Positions 25,495 to 33,001 of a stretch of 58,240 nt of DNA are shown here, piece by piece. The position numbers and the translations under genes are program-made. Every line of letters begins with the position of its first letter. The stretch's first letter is position 1. A model generated the notes under the pieces. The model ran no database searches and was not told the DNA's origin. It saw only the letters and a list, made by a program, of their open reading frames with translations. The stretch is from Flavobacteriaceae bacterium (GTDB lineage Bacteria; Bacteroidota; Bacteroidia; Flavobacteriales; Flavobacteriaceae), in contig JANQMD010000032.1 in assembly GCA_028280265.1 (NCBI GenBank), positions 1 through 58,240 of the forward strand, given 5' to 3'.

Positions 25495-26103
25495 TTATTT
25501 GCTTGCAGCGTATCTTCTTGCCACCTCGTTCCAGTTGATCACACTAAAAAATGCTTCAATGTAATCTGGACGTCTGTTCTGGTAGTTCAAGTAGTATGCA
25601 TGTTCCCAAACATCAATTCCTAAGATAGGAGTTCCGCCACAGGTAACACCTGGCATTAAAGGGTTGTCCTGATTCGGTGTAGAGCAAACTTCTACTTTTC
25701 CTCCAGGATGTACACATAACCAAGCCCATCCAGAACCAAATTGAGTTGCAGCTGCTTTCGAAAAAGCATCTTTAAACGCATCAAAAGAACCAAACTCAGC
25801 ATCGATTGCATCAGCCAGTTCTCCAGACAATTCTCCTTTGTCATTTGGATTCATCACAGACCAGAACAAAGAATGGTTGTAAAATCCACCTCCATTGTTA
25901 CGAACAGCACCGTTGCTCATATCTAAGTTTCCTAAGATATCTTCAATAGACTGTCCTTCTAAATCAGTTCCAGCGATAGCACCATTTAATTTTGTAGTGT
26001 ATCCGTTGTGATGCTTTGAGTGATGGATTTCCATCGTTCTTGCATCTATATGTGGTTCTAATGCATCGTATGCATATCCTAAAGCGGGTAATTCAAAAGC
26101 CAT
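25495..26103 (-). CDS. superoxide dismutase, Fe/Mn type
   Basis: A 202-aa SOD converting superoxide to peroxide and oxygen. All four metal ligands are present: His27 ([11 protein letters not shown]), His77 ([11 protein letters not shown]), Asp164 and His168 ([20 protein letters not shown]). There is no signal peptide, so it is cytoplasmic. Metal preference cannot be read with confidence. It is transcribed alone, convergent with the purF-type gene, from a good promoter at 26144-26174. Confidence 0.96.
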   Translation of the reverse strand: MAFELPALGYAYDALEPHIDARTMEIHHSKHHNGYTTKLNGAIAGTDLEGQSIEDILGNLDMSNGAVRNNGGGFYNHSLFWSVMNPNDKGELSGELADAIDAEFGSFDAFKDAFSKAAATQFGSGWAWLCVHPGGKVEVCSTPNQDNPLMPGVTCGGTPILGIDVWEHAYYLNYQNRRPDYIEAFFSVINWNEVARRYAASK

Positions 26104-26143
26104 AATATATTTTTTAAAGGTTAATTTTCATTTTTAAGCCTCA

Positions 26144-26174
26144 CAAAAATAACCATAATTCGTGGTGCAGACAA
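26144..26174 (-). promoter_or_regulatory. promoter of the superoxide dismutase gene
   Basis: On the minus strand TTG (26174-26172) is followed after 20 bp by TATTTTTG (26151-26144), about 40 bp before the start codon. Both elements and their spacing match the Bacteroidota consensus. Confidence 0.6.
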
Positions 26175-26215
26175 GTAGGTAATGTTTTGTTAATTTATAG
26201 AAGTATAAAGACAAA

Positions 26216-26743
26216 TTATGATTTAACATTCAGATAGGAGCTGAAGAAATTGATAAGCCAATTAATTTCATTATTAATAAGCTGTTCATTTGGCTCTACT
26301 ACCTGAATTATAAGAGTTTCTTGTTCTTTATTATCTTTTATATACAATTCTCCTTGATATTCCTCATCTTCTTTTATTTCCTCAATTTTAGCAAAAATTG
26401 ATTCAATATTTGTTGAATCAAAATTAAGATTGTTCATTGATAATTGATGATTGTGCAGAATTTTGACTTTATTATTTGCTCTGTAATTTATAGCAAGTCT
26501 TTTTAAATAGTATAGAGCAGATGAGATAAAGATTAGACCAATTATAACAAATTTTAATCTAAAATCAATAAGGCTTAAATAAATCAAAATAGGAATGGTT
26601 GCTAATAGTAATAAGATTAATATTACCGTAATGATATCAATTTTTGCTTTTCCTATAGTTATACGAGAACCATCAATTTTACAAGGTATATTGTTTCTTT
26701 TTAATTTGGATTGAAGAATTTTAATGTCTGAATTCATAGTCAA
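26216..26743 (-). CDS. hypothetical two-helix membrane protein
   Basis: A 175-aa protein with two adjacent hydrophobic helices (about 36-57 and 63-84), an N-terminal cytoplasmic part (KLKRNNIPCKIDGSRITIGK) and an acidic C-terminal domain of about 75 residues (KIEEIKEDEEYQGELYIKDN). I recognise no family. The joining segment ILHNHQLSMNNLNF is encoded by bases 26430-26456, which carry the same TTCATTGATAATTGATGATT word family that flanks the four-helix-bundle gene. A repeat may therefore have entered the reading frame. It lies 112 bp upstream of sod in the same direction. Confidence 0.65.
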   Translation of the reverse strand: MTMNSDIKILQSKLKRNNIPCKIDGSRITIGKAKIDIITVILILLLLATIPILIYLSLIDFRLKFVIIGLIFISSALYYLKRLAINYRANNKVKILHNHQLSMNNLNFDSTNIESIFAKIEEIKEDEEYQGELYIKDNKEQETLIIQVVEPNEQLINNEINWLINFFSSYLNVKS

Positions 26744-26760
26744 TATTTTTTCAAAAATAA

Positions 26761-26784
26761 AAAAAAACCGCCGAATGGCGGTTT
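26761..26784 (-). terminator. Rho-independent terminator of the hydrolase operon
   Basis: AAAACCGCC-GAAT-GGCGGTTTT is a perfect 9-bp stem. On the minus strand it is followed by a T run. It sits 6 bp after the stop of the alpha/beta hydrolase gene. Confidence 0.9.
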
Positions 26785-26789
26785 TCTCA

Positions 26790-27803
26790 TTAGAGTTTAG
26801 TCTTGAACCATTGAACGGCTTCAGTTACAGCTTCGTTTACTTCTGCCTCTTGGTCGTAATAACTAAACTGATGAAAGGGGGACTCTAATTCGGTTTCCAT
26901 CCAGTGCAGTTTTTTGTCAGAGGTAGCAATTTGCTCAAAATACTTTTTTGTGTAATTCGGCAAAACAGCTCCATCAGAGTGAATCATCAACGTAGGTTGA
27001 TGTAAGTTTTGTGCAGTAGGCATGGGATCGGTTGTTAACCAATCTTCCCAAGACATCACTGCAAATTTATCGGCGCTCCACTCTTTTACTGCTCCGCGCT
27101 CTGGATTCAAATAATAATCATAAGGACCGTACATAGCAGCAGTAGCATCTTCTGTGGAAATAGATGGAATGTATGCTACAGCTCCCGTTTCTGCATACTT
27201 TTTCTTAGCATCTTGAGCTGCTTTAATTTTTGTTTGAACACCTTCCTCACCTCCATAGAATAATTTTACAGCTTCGGCATCGTGCAACCAAGAAGCAGTA
27301 GTGACCACAGATTTAATTCGATCGTCTTCAGATGCAGCCATCAACGTATACATAGCACCTGCGCATACTCCAAAAGTGCCAATTTTTTTTGCATCTACAT
27401 CCGCTAAATTTCCTAAAAATGTAACCGCATTTTCAATATCTACTTTCTTTAAAGAGGGACTTTCATAAAAGCGAGGTTCGCCTTCACTTTCTCCAAAGTT
27501 TCTAAAGTCAAAGGCTAAGGTGATAAAACCATTTTCAGCCAATTTTTTAGCATACAAACCTGCCATTTGTTCCTTCACGGTAGTCCAACTACCAGAAACA
27601 ACAATTGCGGGATATTGTTTTCCTTCTTCGTAATTTTTTGGATAATAGATGTTTCCGATCAATTGAACTCCCTCGCTTGTAAACTGTACTTTTTTCATGG
27701 TATTTGCTTTTGATATTTTTGTTTGATTTTCCGTTTTTGTTTTGCAGCTCCAAATTGTGGTTGCTGCAAATAAAATGATGATGTAACTACTCAATCGTTT
27801 CAT
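26790..27803 (-). CDS. alpha/beta hydrolase lipoprotein, dienelactone-hydrolase-like
   Basis: A 337-aa exported protein. The signal peptide ends in a probable lipobox at Cys20 (TIWSC). The hydrolase core has VVSGSW (oxyanion region), FDFRNFGESEG and the nucleophile elbow GTFGVCAGAM, with Cys147 where Ser is usual. A Cys nucleophile is also found in dienelactone hydrolases. Candidates for Asp and His are in LMIHSDGAV and ESPFHQFSYYD. It ends an operon after two NTF2-like genes (2-bp gaps) and an AraC regulator. The substrate is unknown; the set looks like turnover of a small xenobiotic or signal molecule (inference). Confidence 0.85.
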   Translation of the reverse strand: MKRLSSYIIILFAATTIWSCKTKTENQTKISKANTMKKVQFTSEGVQLIGNIYYPKNYEEGKQYPAIVVSGSWTTVKEQMAGLYAKKLAENGFITLAFDFRNFGESEGEPRFYESPSLKKVDIENAVTFLGNLADVDAKKIGTFGVCAGAMYTLMAASEDDRIKSVVTTASWLHDAEAVKLFYGGEEGVQTKIKAAQDAKKKYAETGAVAYIPSISTEDATAAMYGPYDYYLNPERGAVKEWSADKFAVMSWEDWLTTDPMPTAQNLHQPTLMIHSDGAVLPNYTKKYFEQIATSDKKLHWMETELESPFHQFSYYDQEAEVNEAVTEAVQWFKTKL

Positions 27804-27805
27804 AA

Positions 27806-28309
27806 TTATTGTATTTTGTCTAGTAACCCAAAACCTCTGGCGGCTATAATTGGATTAAAAATTTCTACATACTCAATAATTTTCCCTTCCTCATTGAAAG
27901 TGAAGGTAGAGTAGTAGTTGTTTTCATAGAATCCAGCATTGTCTTTTAAGGTTATTTTTCCTGTGTATTTCACAAAGACAATAGAAGGGTCTTCTGTGGC
28001 CAATAATTGCTCAATTGGAAATTTCATCCCGTCAAAAAGAGTGGTTACAGGCGTCCAGTAACTTGTCAAGGCTTCTTTTCCCTTTGCTCCCTCAGGAAAC
28101 AATCCAGAGGCGTAAGGATTTACTTGTTTTCCGTTTTCCGCAAATAAATCGATGAATGCAGGAATGTTTTCTTGTTCTAATAATGAGAAAAATGTTTTTA
28201 CAGTTTCCTTGTTTCTGTTTGCGATTTCTATATTCATTCGTGTATCTGTTTTTGTTTGACATCCTACAAGAATGTATAAGATGATCGATAGTTTAAAGAG
28301 AGGTTTCAT
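27806..28309 (-). CDS. NTF2/SnoaL-like lipoprotein
   Basis: A 167-aa lipoprotein with signal peptide MKPLFKLSIILYILVGC (lipidated Cys17). The mature domain has the SnoaL/PhzA-type pattern: NRNKETVKTFFSLLEQENIP, FIDLFAENGKQVNPYASGLF, YYSTFTFNEEGKIIEYVEIF. Such domains are small ligand-binding barrels, some with isomerase or cyclase activity. It lies 2 bp from each neighbour in the operon, so it acts with the hydrolase and the second NTF2 protein. Confidence 0.85.
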   Translation of the reverse strand: MKPLFKLSIILYILVGCQTKTDTRMNIEIANRNKETVKTFFSLLEQENIPAFIDLFAENGKQVNPYASGLFPEGAKGKEALTSYWTPVTTLFDGMKFPIEQLLATEDPSIVFVKYTGKITLKDNAGFYENNYYSTFTFNEEGKIIEYVEIFNPIIAARGFGLLDKIQ

Positions 28310-28311
28310 GT

Positions 28312-28818
28312 TTACTTGGTTGCGTTTTTAATTGCCTTTTCGGAAAGAGAAGTATTTCCCTCTTGATATTTGAAATTGAATTTCATAGAGGTAATTTCCC
28401 ATTGATTGTCTACTTTTTTAAGATCAAAATCATAACTTCCTACTACGGTCCAAAGGTTTCCTCCTTCATCAGTTAGGTAATGAGTAGCTGTACCATAGCA
28501 AAATACTTTAGCGTAATTTCCATCCACTTTTGTAATGAAATTCCCGATCTGATGATGAGTCGATTCAAATCCAGGTAAAACACCTTCCCACGCCGTTGTA
28601 ATTTGATTAGGAGTAAGTGTTACAGCAGGATTTCCATTCATAGATGAGTAATCTAGATTTACTTTGTCAGCAAAAATGGTTTCCACTTCTTGCCAGTTTC
28701 TTTGATCGGTGGCTACAAATAATTTTGTAACTGTAGTGTTTACAATAGTATTCATTTCTTGTGCTTTTGAAATACAGCTCGAAAGAGTAATTAGGGTGAT
28801 AAAAATTAATTTCTTCAT
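28312..28818 (-). CDS. NTF2/SnoaL_4-like secreted protein
   Basis: A 168-aa protein from ATG 28818; an upstream in-frame ATG at 28842 would add eight residues before the signal peptide and is unlikely. The signal peptide MKKLIFITLITLSSC has a possible lipobox Cys15. The fold pattern is VTKLFVATDQRNWQEVETIF, ADKVNLDYSSMNG, THHQIGNFITKVDGNYAKVF, and NQWEITSMKFNFKYQEGN. It is the first structural gene after the AraC regulator (80-bp spacer) and lies 2 bp before the second NTF2 gene. Confidence 0.83.
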   Translation of the reverse strand: MKKLIFITLITLSSCISKAQEMNTIVNTTVTKLFVATDQRNWQEVETIFADKVNLDYSSMNGNPAVTLTPNQITTAWEGVLPGFESTHHQIGNFITKVDGNYAKVFCYGTATHYLTDEGGNLWTVVGSYDFDLKKVDNQWEITSMKFNFKYQEGNTSLSEKAIKNATK

Positions 28819-28898
28819 GACTGTTTGTATTTTATGACACAAATGTCTAAAGCATTCAAAAGAGAGGATTTAGAAAATCAAACCAAGAAGTATGAATT

Positions 28899-29819
28899 TC
28901 AAAGAATTGTTTGTTTTCTGTAGTTTCCAGGCGTAGACCCTGTGTTTTTTTTGAAGAAAGCACTAAAATTATTGGGGCTGTCGAAATACAGATCGTAGGC
29001 AATCTCTTTGATACTTTTTTGCGTTTGGACTAGACGAGATTTTGCCAACTGGAGAATGTGATGATGAATTTGATGTAAGGCAGTCTTTCCAGTAATTCCC
29101 TTTACAACAGCATTCAAATGATTGGGATGCACATTGAGTTTCTGAGCGTAATAGCTGGTGGAATGTAAATTCGAAAAAGTCTCGGAGACAGTATCGGCGT
29201 AAAAACTGGTTTGAATGAGTGTTTGATACCGTGTAAGCAACTTTAAATCGGCAGTTCGGAGTTCTTCTTCTGCTTTTTTAGGATCGACTTGCTTAGAAAA
29301 ATAACGCTTGATAAAGTTCAGAAGAAGTATCACATACGACTCAATCAATTTGAATTTATCCTCAGCATCACTTTCGTATTCTCTCTGAATATTTTTATAA
29401 ATCTGGAGGATGTTGTTCAGATCAGCCTCATCAATTTTAAATGGAATGGACTTGTCGAACTTTAAAAACGAAAACTCTTTGAGGATGTCTGAGAAATAGT
29501 TGGAATTGGCAACGAAATCCTGCGAGAAAATAATGTAATAGCCTTCCCAATTAGGAGCAATGTCCCATGAAATGAGTTGAAAGGGCGAATTGAAAAAAAT
29601 GGTAGCACCTTCAGGAAAATTGGTATGATGGCCTGTGATGGCTTTTCCATCTCCATCTGCTTTGATTGCTATGGCATAAAACTCATGTCGAAAAGGTTCC
29701 ATTTTTGGAACCACCGTCTTCATATTGTCCTCAAAACTTCGAATATCGAAATGAGGATGTTTAGGCTGAGAAATATTGATAGCCTTGCAATAATCCGATA
29801 AAGTTTTGATGTGTAACAC
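28899..29819 (-). CDS. AraC-family transcriptional regulator
   Basis: A 306-aa regulator starting at GTG 29819 (gives VLHIKTLSDYCKAINI, the usual start in this group). The N-terminal cupin-like sensor domain (about 25-200; FRHEFYAIAIKADGDGK, EGATIFFNSPFQLISW) is followed by two HTH motifs (about 225-303; YYAQKLNVHPNHLNAVVKGI, SIKEIAYDLYFDSPNNFSAF, ending TPGNYRKQ). It lies directly upstream of the NTF2-NTF2-hydrolase genes and probably controls them in response to a small molecule. The following 269 bases carry one dispersed repeat. Confidence 0.9.
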   Translation of the reverse strand: MLHIKTLSDYCKAINISQPKHPHFDIRSFEDNMKTVVPKMEPFRHEFYAIAIKADGDGKAITGHHTNFPEGATIFFNSPFQLISWDIAPNWEGYYIIFSQDFVANSNYFSDILKEFSFLKFDKSIPFKIDEADLNNILQIYKNIQREYESDAEDKFKLIESYVILLLNFIKRYFSKQVDPKKAEEELRTADLKLLTRYQTLIQTSFYADTVSETFSNLHSTSYYAQKLNVHPNHLNAVVKGITGKTALHQIHHHILQLAKSRLVQTQKSIKEIAYDLYFDSPNNFSAFFKKNTGSTPGNYRKQTIL

Positions 29820-29961
29820 TTCCGTTCTGTTTAGAACGAAGTTACAAGGAAATTAATTGATTTCAAATTTTACAAAGGTACTTGATCAGTTAAAAAATAT
29901 GTCAGGTCTGTAAAGGTTAAGAAATTAAGAGTCTTATATAGAAACTCACATAATTGTACTT

Positions 29962-30000
29962 TGCTGTCATTCCTGCGGAAGCAGGAATCTAAAAAAATTA
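29962..30000. repeat. dispersed hairpin repeat, copy E
   Basis: The cleanest copy in the window: GTCATTCCTGCG-GAAG-CAGGAATCT forms a tight hairpin between fbp and the araC gene. Copies A, B and C are larger versions of the same design. Confidence 0.75.
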
Positions 30001-30088
30001 AAGTTCATATTCCATATTGACTTCAATAGTTTTTTAGTCACTACTCTGGATCGGAATGATGTTGGTCTTCAAAAAAATGGGTAGTAAT

Positions 30089-31096
30089 TTACTGAGCCTT
30101 CTTCATAAACTCCTCGGCTTTCTCCACCATGTTCTTGCTTCCACAGAAAAAAGGAACACGTTGGTGTAACTCAGTCGGCTCAATATCTAGAATTCGAGTA
30201 AACCCGTCACAAGCTTTTCCATTGGCTTGCTCCGCTAAAAATGCCATCGGATTACATTCGTAGAGAAGTCGAAGTTTTCCATTAGAATTTTTCGAACTTT
30301 TCGGATACATATAAATGCCTCCTTTGATCATATTTCTATGAAAGTCAGAAACCAAAGAACCGATGTAACGACTGGTGTAAGGCCTATCTCCTTCCTCTTC
30401 CTGACAGTACTTGATGTAATCCTTCACTCCTTGTGGGAAATGAATGTAGTTTCCTTCATTTACCGAGTAAATCTTACCATCTTCAGGAAACTGCATGTTT
30501 GGGTGCGACAGGTAGTAACTACCAATAGCAGGATTCAGAGTAAACCCATTTACACCATGCCCGGTTGTGTATACCAACATGGTTGAAGTTCCGTAGATAA
30601 CATACCCAGCGGCTACTTGCTGATTCCCTTTTTGGAGAAAATCTTCGATTTGAACGGGAGTTCCTACTGGAGTTACTCTTCGATATACAGAAAAAATAGT
30701 TCCTACAGAAACGTTCACATCAATGTTGGAAGAACCGTCTAAGGGATCTATTAAAACAACATACTTGTTTTGGTGATTTTCATCCTGACTGTTGATGGCA
30801 ATAAAATCATCTTCTTCCTCGCTAGCAATTCCACATACGATATTTCTGTTAATCAGAGTTTGAATGAACTTATCATTGGCATAAACGTCCAATTTTTGTT
30901 GATCTTCTCCCTGAACATTGGTGTCTCCTGCTGCTCCAATAATATCTACCAAACCTGCTTTGTTTACCTCGTGATTTACAACTTTAGCAGCTAAACGGAT
31001 AGAATTGATTAATCTCGATAATTCACCAGAAGTGTATTTAAAAGAAGCTTGATTTTCGATAATAAACTCACCTAGAGTTTGATTCTTATTGGACAT
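30089..31096 (-). CDS. fbp: class 1 fructose-1,6-bisphosphatase
   Basis: A 335-aa gluconeogenic enzyme that removes the 1-phosphate of fructose 1,6-bisphosphate. Metal/phosphate signatures are EEEDDF (93-98), [20 protein letters not shown] (117-136) and [20 protein letters not shown]. Length and the end ([16 protein letters not shown]) are typical. It is monocistronic and divergent from the GNAT gene. A 17-bp palindrome TGTCAAA-TTT-TTTGACA (31125-31141) lies about 30 bp upstream of its start and may be an operator. The aldolase FbaA of the same pathway is also in the window. Confidence 0.96.
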   Translation of the reverse strand: MSNKNQTLGEFIIENQASFKYTSGELSRLINSIRLAAKVVNHEVNKAGLVDIIGAAGDTNVQGEDQQKLDVYANDKFIQTLINRNIVCGIASEEEDDFIAINSQDENHQNKYVVLIDPLDGSSNIDVNVSVGTIFSVYRRVTPVGTPVQIEDFLQKGNQQVAAGYVIYGTSTMLVYTTGHGVNGFTLNPAIGSYYLSHPNMQFPEDGKIYSVNEGNYIHFPQGVKDYIKYCQEEEGDRPYTSRYIGSLVSDFHRNMIKGGIYMYPKSSKNSNGKLRLLYECNPMAFLAEQANGKACDGFTRILDIEPTELHQRVPFFCGSKNMVEKAEEFMKKAQ

Positions 31097-31124
31097 TGAA
31101 AGAGTGATTTTTATAATACAAAGA

Positions 31125-31141
31125 TGTCAAATTTTTTGACA
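31125..31141. promoter_or_regulatory. palindrome upstream of fbp
   Basis: TGTCAAA-TTT-TTTGACA has perfect 7-base arms. It overlaps the region where the fbp promoter should lie, with CATCTTTG just downstream on the minus strand as a near-consensus -7 box. A regulator site is possible; the sequence is A/T-rich enough that chance is not excluded. Confidence 0.35.
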
Positions 31142-31165
31142 ACTACAACGATTTCGTTGAAGTTA

Positions 31166-31199
31166 TTTGAGCCCGTTTCATTTCCTTGAATTATATTTG
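31166..31199 (+). promoter_or_regulatory. promoter of the GNAT-aspartate kinase pair
   Basis: TTTG (31166-31169), a 22-bp spacer and TATATTTG (31192-31199), with the start codon 16 bp further on. The -7 box is perfect; the spacer is at the long end. Confidence 0.5.
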
Positions 31200-31215
31200 A
31201 TTTTTTATTTCTATC

Positions 31216-31710
31216 ATGAGTTTTACCATCCGATTTGCATCAAAAGAAGATATGCCATCTGTCCACCGTTTAATTACGGAATTAGCCGTTTTTGAGAGAG
31301 AACCAGATGCAGTGAAAATATCAGTTGAAGACCTAGAAAAGCAAGGTTTTTCAGAGAAACCTATGTTTCAGGTTTTTGTGGCTGTGCAAAATGATGAGAT
31401 CATTGGTATGGCCTTGTTTTATGAACGCTTTTCTACGTGGAAAGGAAAGGCAATTCACTTAGAAGATTTGATTGTTACTCAATCGAAAAGAAAGTTAGGG
31501 GTTGGAAAGGCTTTGTATTTAAGACTCATGCAGTATGCTTATGAAAATGACTACAAACGAGTGGCTTGGGACGTATTGGATTGGAACCAAGGAGCGATTG
31601 ATTTTTATGAACACTCAGGAGCAACAGTTCTCAAAGAATGGAGAGTCGTTCACATGACCGAGGAAAATTTGAAAAACTACGTAGAGAAAAACTCACATGA
31701 AGGTATTTAA
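31216..31710 (+). CDS. GNAT family N-acetyltransferase
   Basis: A 164-aa acetyl-CoA-dependent acetyltransferase. Motif A is IHLEDLIVTQSKRKLGVGKA (LGVGKAL = the Q/R-x-x-G-x-G/A acyl-CoA loop), and motif B YKRVAWDVLDWNQGAIDFYE. The N-terminal FTIRFASKEDMPSVHRLITE and the length resemble the diamine/thialysine N-acetyltransferase group (inference). It overlaps the next gene (aspartate kinase) by 14 bp, so translation is probably coupled. Confidence 0.88.
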   Translation: MSFTIRFASKEDMPSVHRLITELAVFEREPDAVKISVEDLEKQGFSEKPMFQVFVAVQNDEIIGMALFYERFSTWKGKAIHLEDLIVTQSKRKLGVGKALYLRLMQYAYENDYKRVAWDVLDWNQGAIDFYEHSGATVLKEWRVVHMTEENLKNYVEKNSHEGI

Positions 31711-32944
31711 ATTTGGTGGTGCCTCTATAAAGGATGCAGATAGTATCCGAAATGTTCTAAAGGTTCTCAAAGAAGAAGGAACAGAAGAATGTTTGTTGGT
31801 GATTTCTGCGATGGGCAAAATGACCAATGCTTTTGAGAAGATTGTACATGCTTATTGTTATGATCGAGAAAAACTAACTGGGTCTCTTAATTCTGTGAAA
31901 CAATTTCATCATGAAATTCTTGTAGATTTATTCTCAGGCGACCATGTTATATTCCATAAAGTTCAAACACTTTTTGATGAGTTGAATGATTTTCTGATCA
32001 AAAATAAAGGAGGTGGATACGATTTTGTGTACGATCAAATAGTAAGCTACGGAGAGCTTTTATCGACGAATATTGTAAGTGCTTTTTTTACCGAATCGGG
32101 AATAGAAAATAAGTGGAATGATGTAAGAGACTTGATTCATACGGATGTTACTTATCGAGATGCAAAAGTAAATTGGAAGAAAACTGAGCAGCAAGTAAAA
32201 ACAACGATAGACAGAAAAAAACTCAATATTGTTCAAGGATTTCTCGGTGGAGATTCCAAAGGAAACACCACAACTTTAGGGCGTGAAGGGTCTGATTATA
32301 CCGCAGGGATTTTCGCCTATTGTTTAAATGCAAAAAGTGTAACTATTTGGAAAGATGTAGAGGGAGTGATGAATGGAGATCCAAGAGTTTTTAAGGATAC
32401 AAAACTATTGCATCAAATTTCTTATGAAGAAGCGATTGAGATGGCTTTTTATGGGGCTTCGGTAATTCACCCGAAAACTATTCAGCCCTTACAAAGTAAA
32501 GAAATACCATTATACGTTCGATCTTTTATCAACCCTAAATTAGAAGGAACTAAGGTAAGTAGGGGAGTACATTTGGAACCTTTAATGCCTTGTTTTATCC
32601 TCAAAAAGAATCAAATTTTAGTGTCAATTTCCACACTTGATTTCTCTTTCATGGTAGAAGAAAACATCAGTCATATTTTTCAATTGCTACACGACTTTCA
32701 ACTAAAGGTGAACCTAATACAAAACTCTGCGATTAGTTTTTCTGTGTGCGTGGATAATAAATTTCAGCAGTTTGATGCTTTTTATGAAAGTATCAAGTCC
32801 TTATACAAAGTCTCTTTTACAAAAAATGTATCGCTTTATACAGTTAGACATTTTACCAATGAAGCCCTTCAAACAGTCTCTAATGAAGGAGTTCCATTAT
32901 TAACTCAAATTAACAAAGAAACTGCACAAATAGTAGTTCATTAA
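31697..32944 (+). CDS. aspartate kinase (monofunctional)
   Basis: A 415-aa amino-acid kinase making aspartyl phosphate for the Lys/Thr/Met pathway. It begins with the kinase signature KFGGASIKDADS. Further features are GREGSDYTAGIFAYCLNAKS, WKDVEGVMNGDPRVFKDTKL and YGASVIHPKTIQPL. The C-terminal regulatory region (about 300-415) is ACT-like but diverged (ILVSISTLDFSFMVEENISH), so feedback control may differ from LysC. Its start lies inside the preceding GNAT gene. Confidence 0.92.
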   Translation: MKVFKFGGASIKDADSIRNVLKVLKEEGTEECLLVISAMGKMTNAFEKIVHAYCYDREKLTGSLNSVKQFHHEILVDLFSGDHVIFHKVQTLFDELNDFLIKNKGGGYDFVYDQIVSYGELLSTNIVSAFFTESGIENKWNDVRDLIHTDVTYRDAKVNWKKTEQQVKTTIDRKKLNIVQGFLGGDSKGNTTTLGREGSDYTAGIFAYCLNAKSVTIWKDVEGVMNGDPRVFKDTKLLHQISYEEAIEMAFYGASVIHPKTIQPLQSKEIPLYVRSFINPKLEGTKVSRGVHLEPLMPCFILKKNQILVSISTLDFSFMVEENISHIFQLLHDFQLKVNLIQNSAISFSVCVDNKFQQFDAFYESIKSLYKVSFTKNVSLYTVRHFTNEALQTVSNEGVPLLTQINKETAQIVVH

Positions 32945-33001
32945 TTTAGTAATAGATTGTTGTTTTTTAATTATGTTTGTATCTGCGCGAATGTATAACG
33001 T

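Noticed and set aside
31125..31141. Second binding site for the XRE controller of the restriction-modification operon
   Set aside because: Half-sites look alike (TGTCA/TGACA), but the spacing differs (7 against 5 bp) and the sequence is A/T-rich; chance similarity is more likely.
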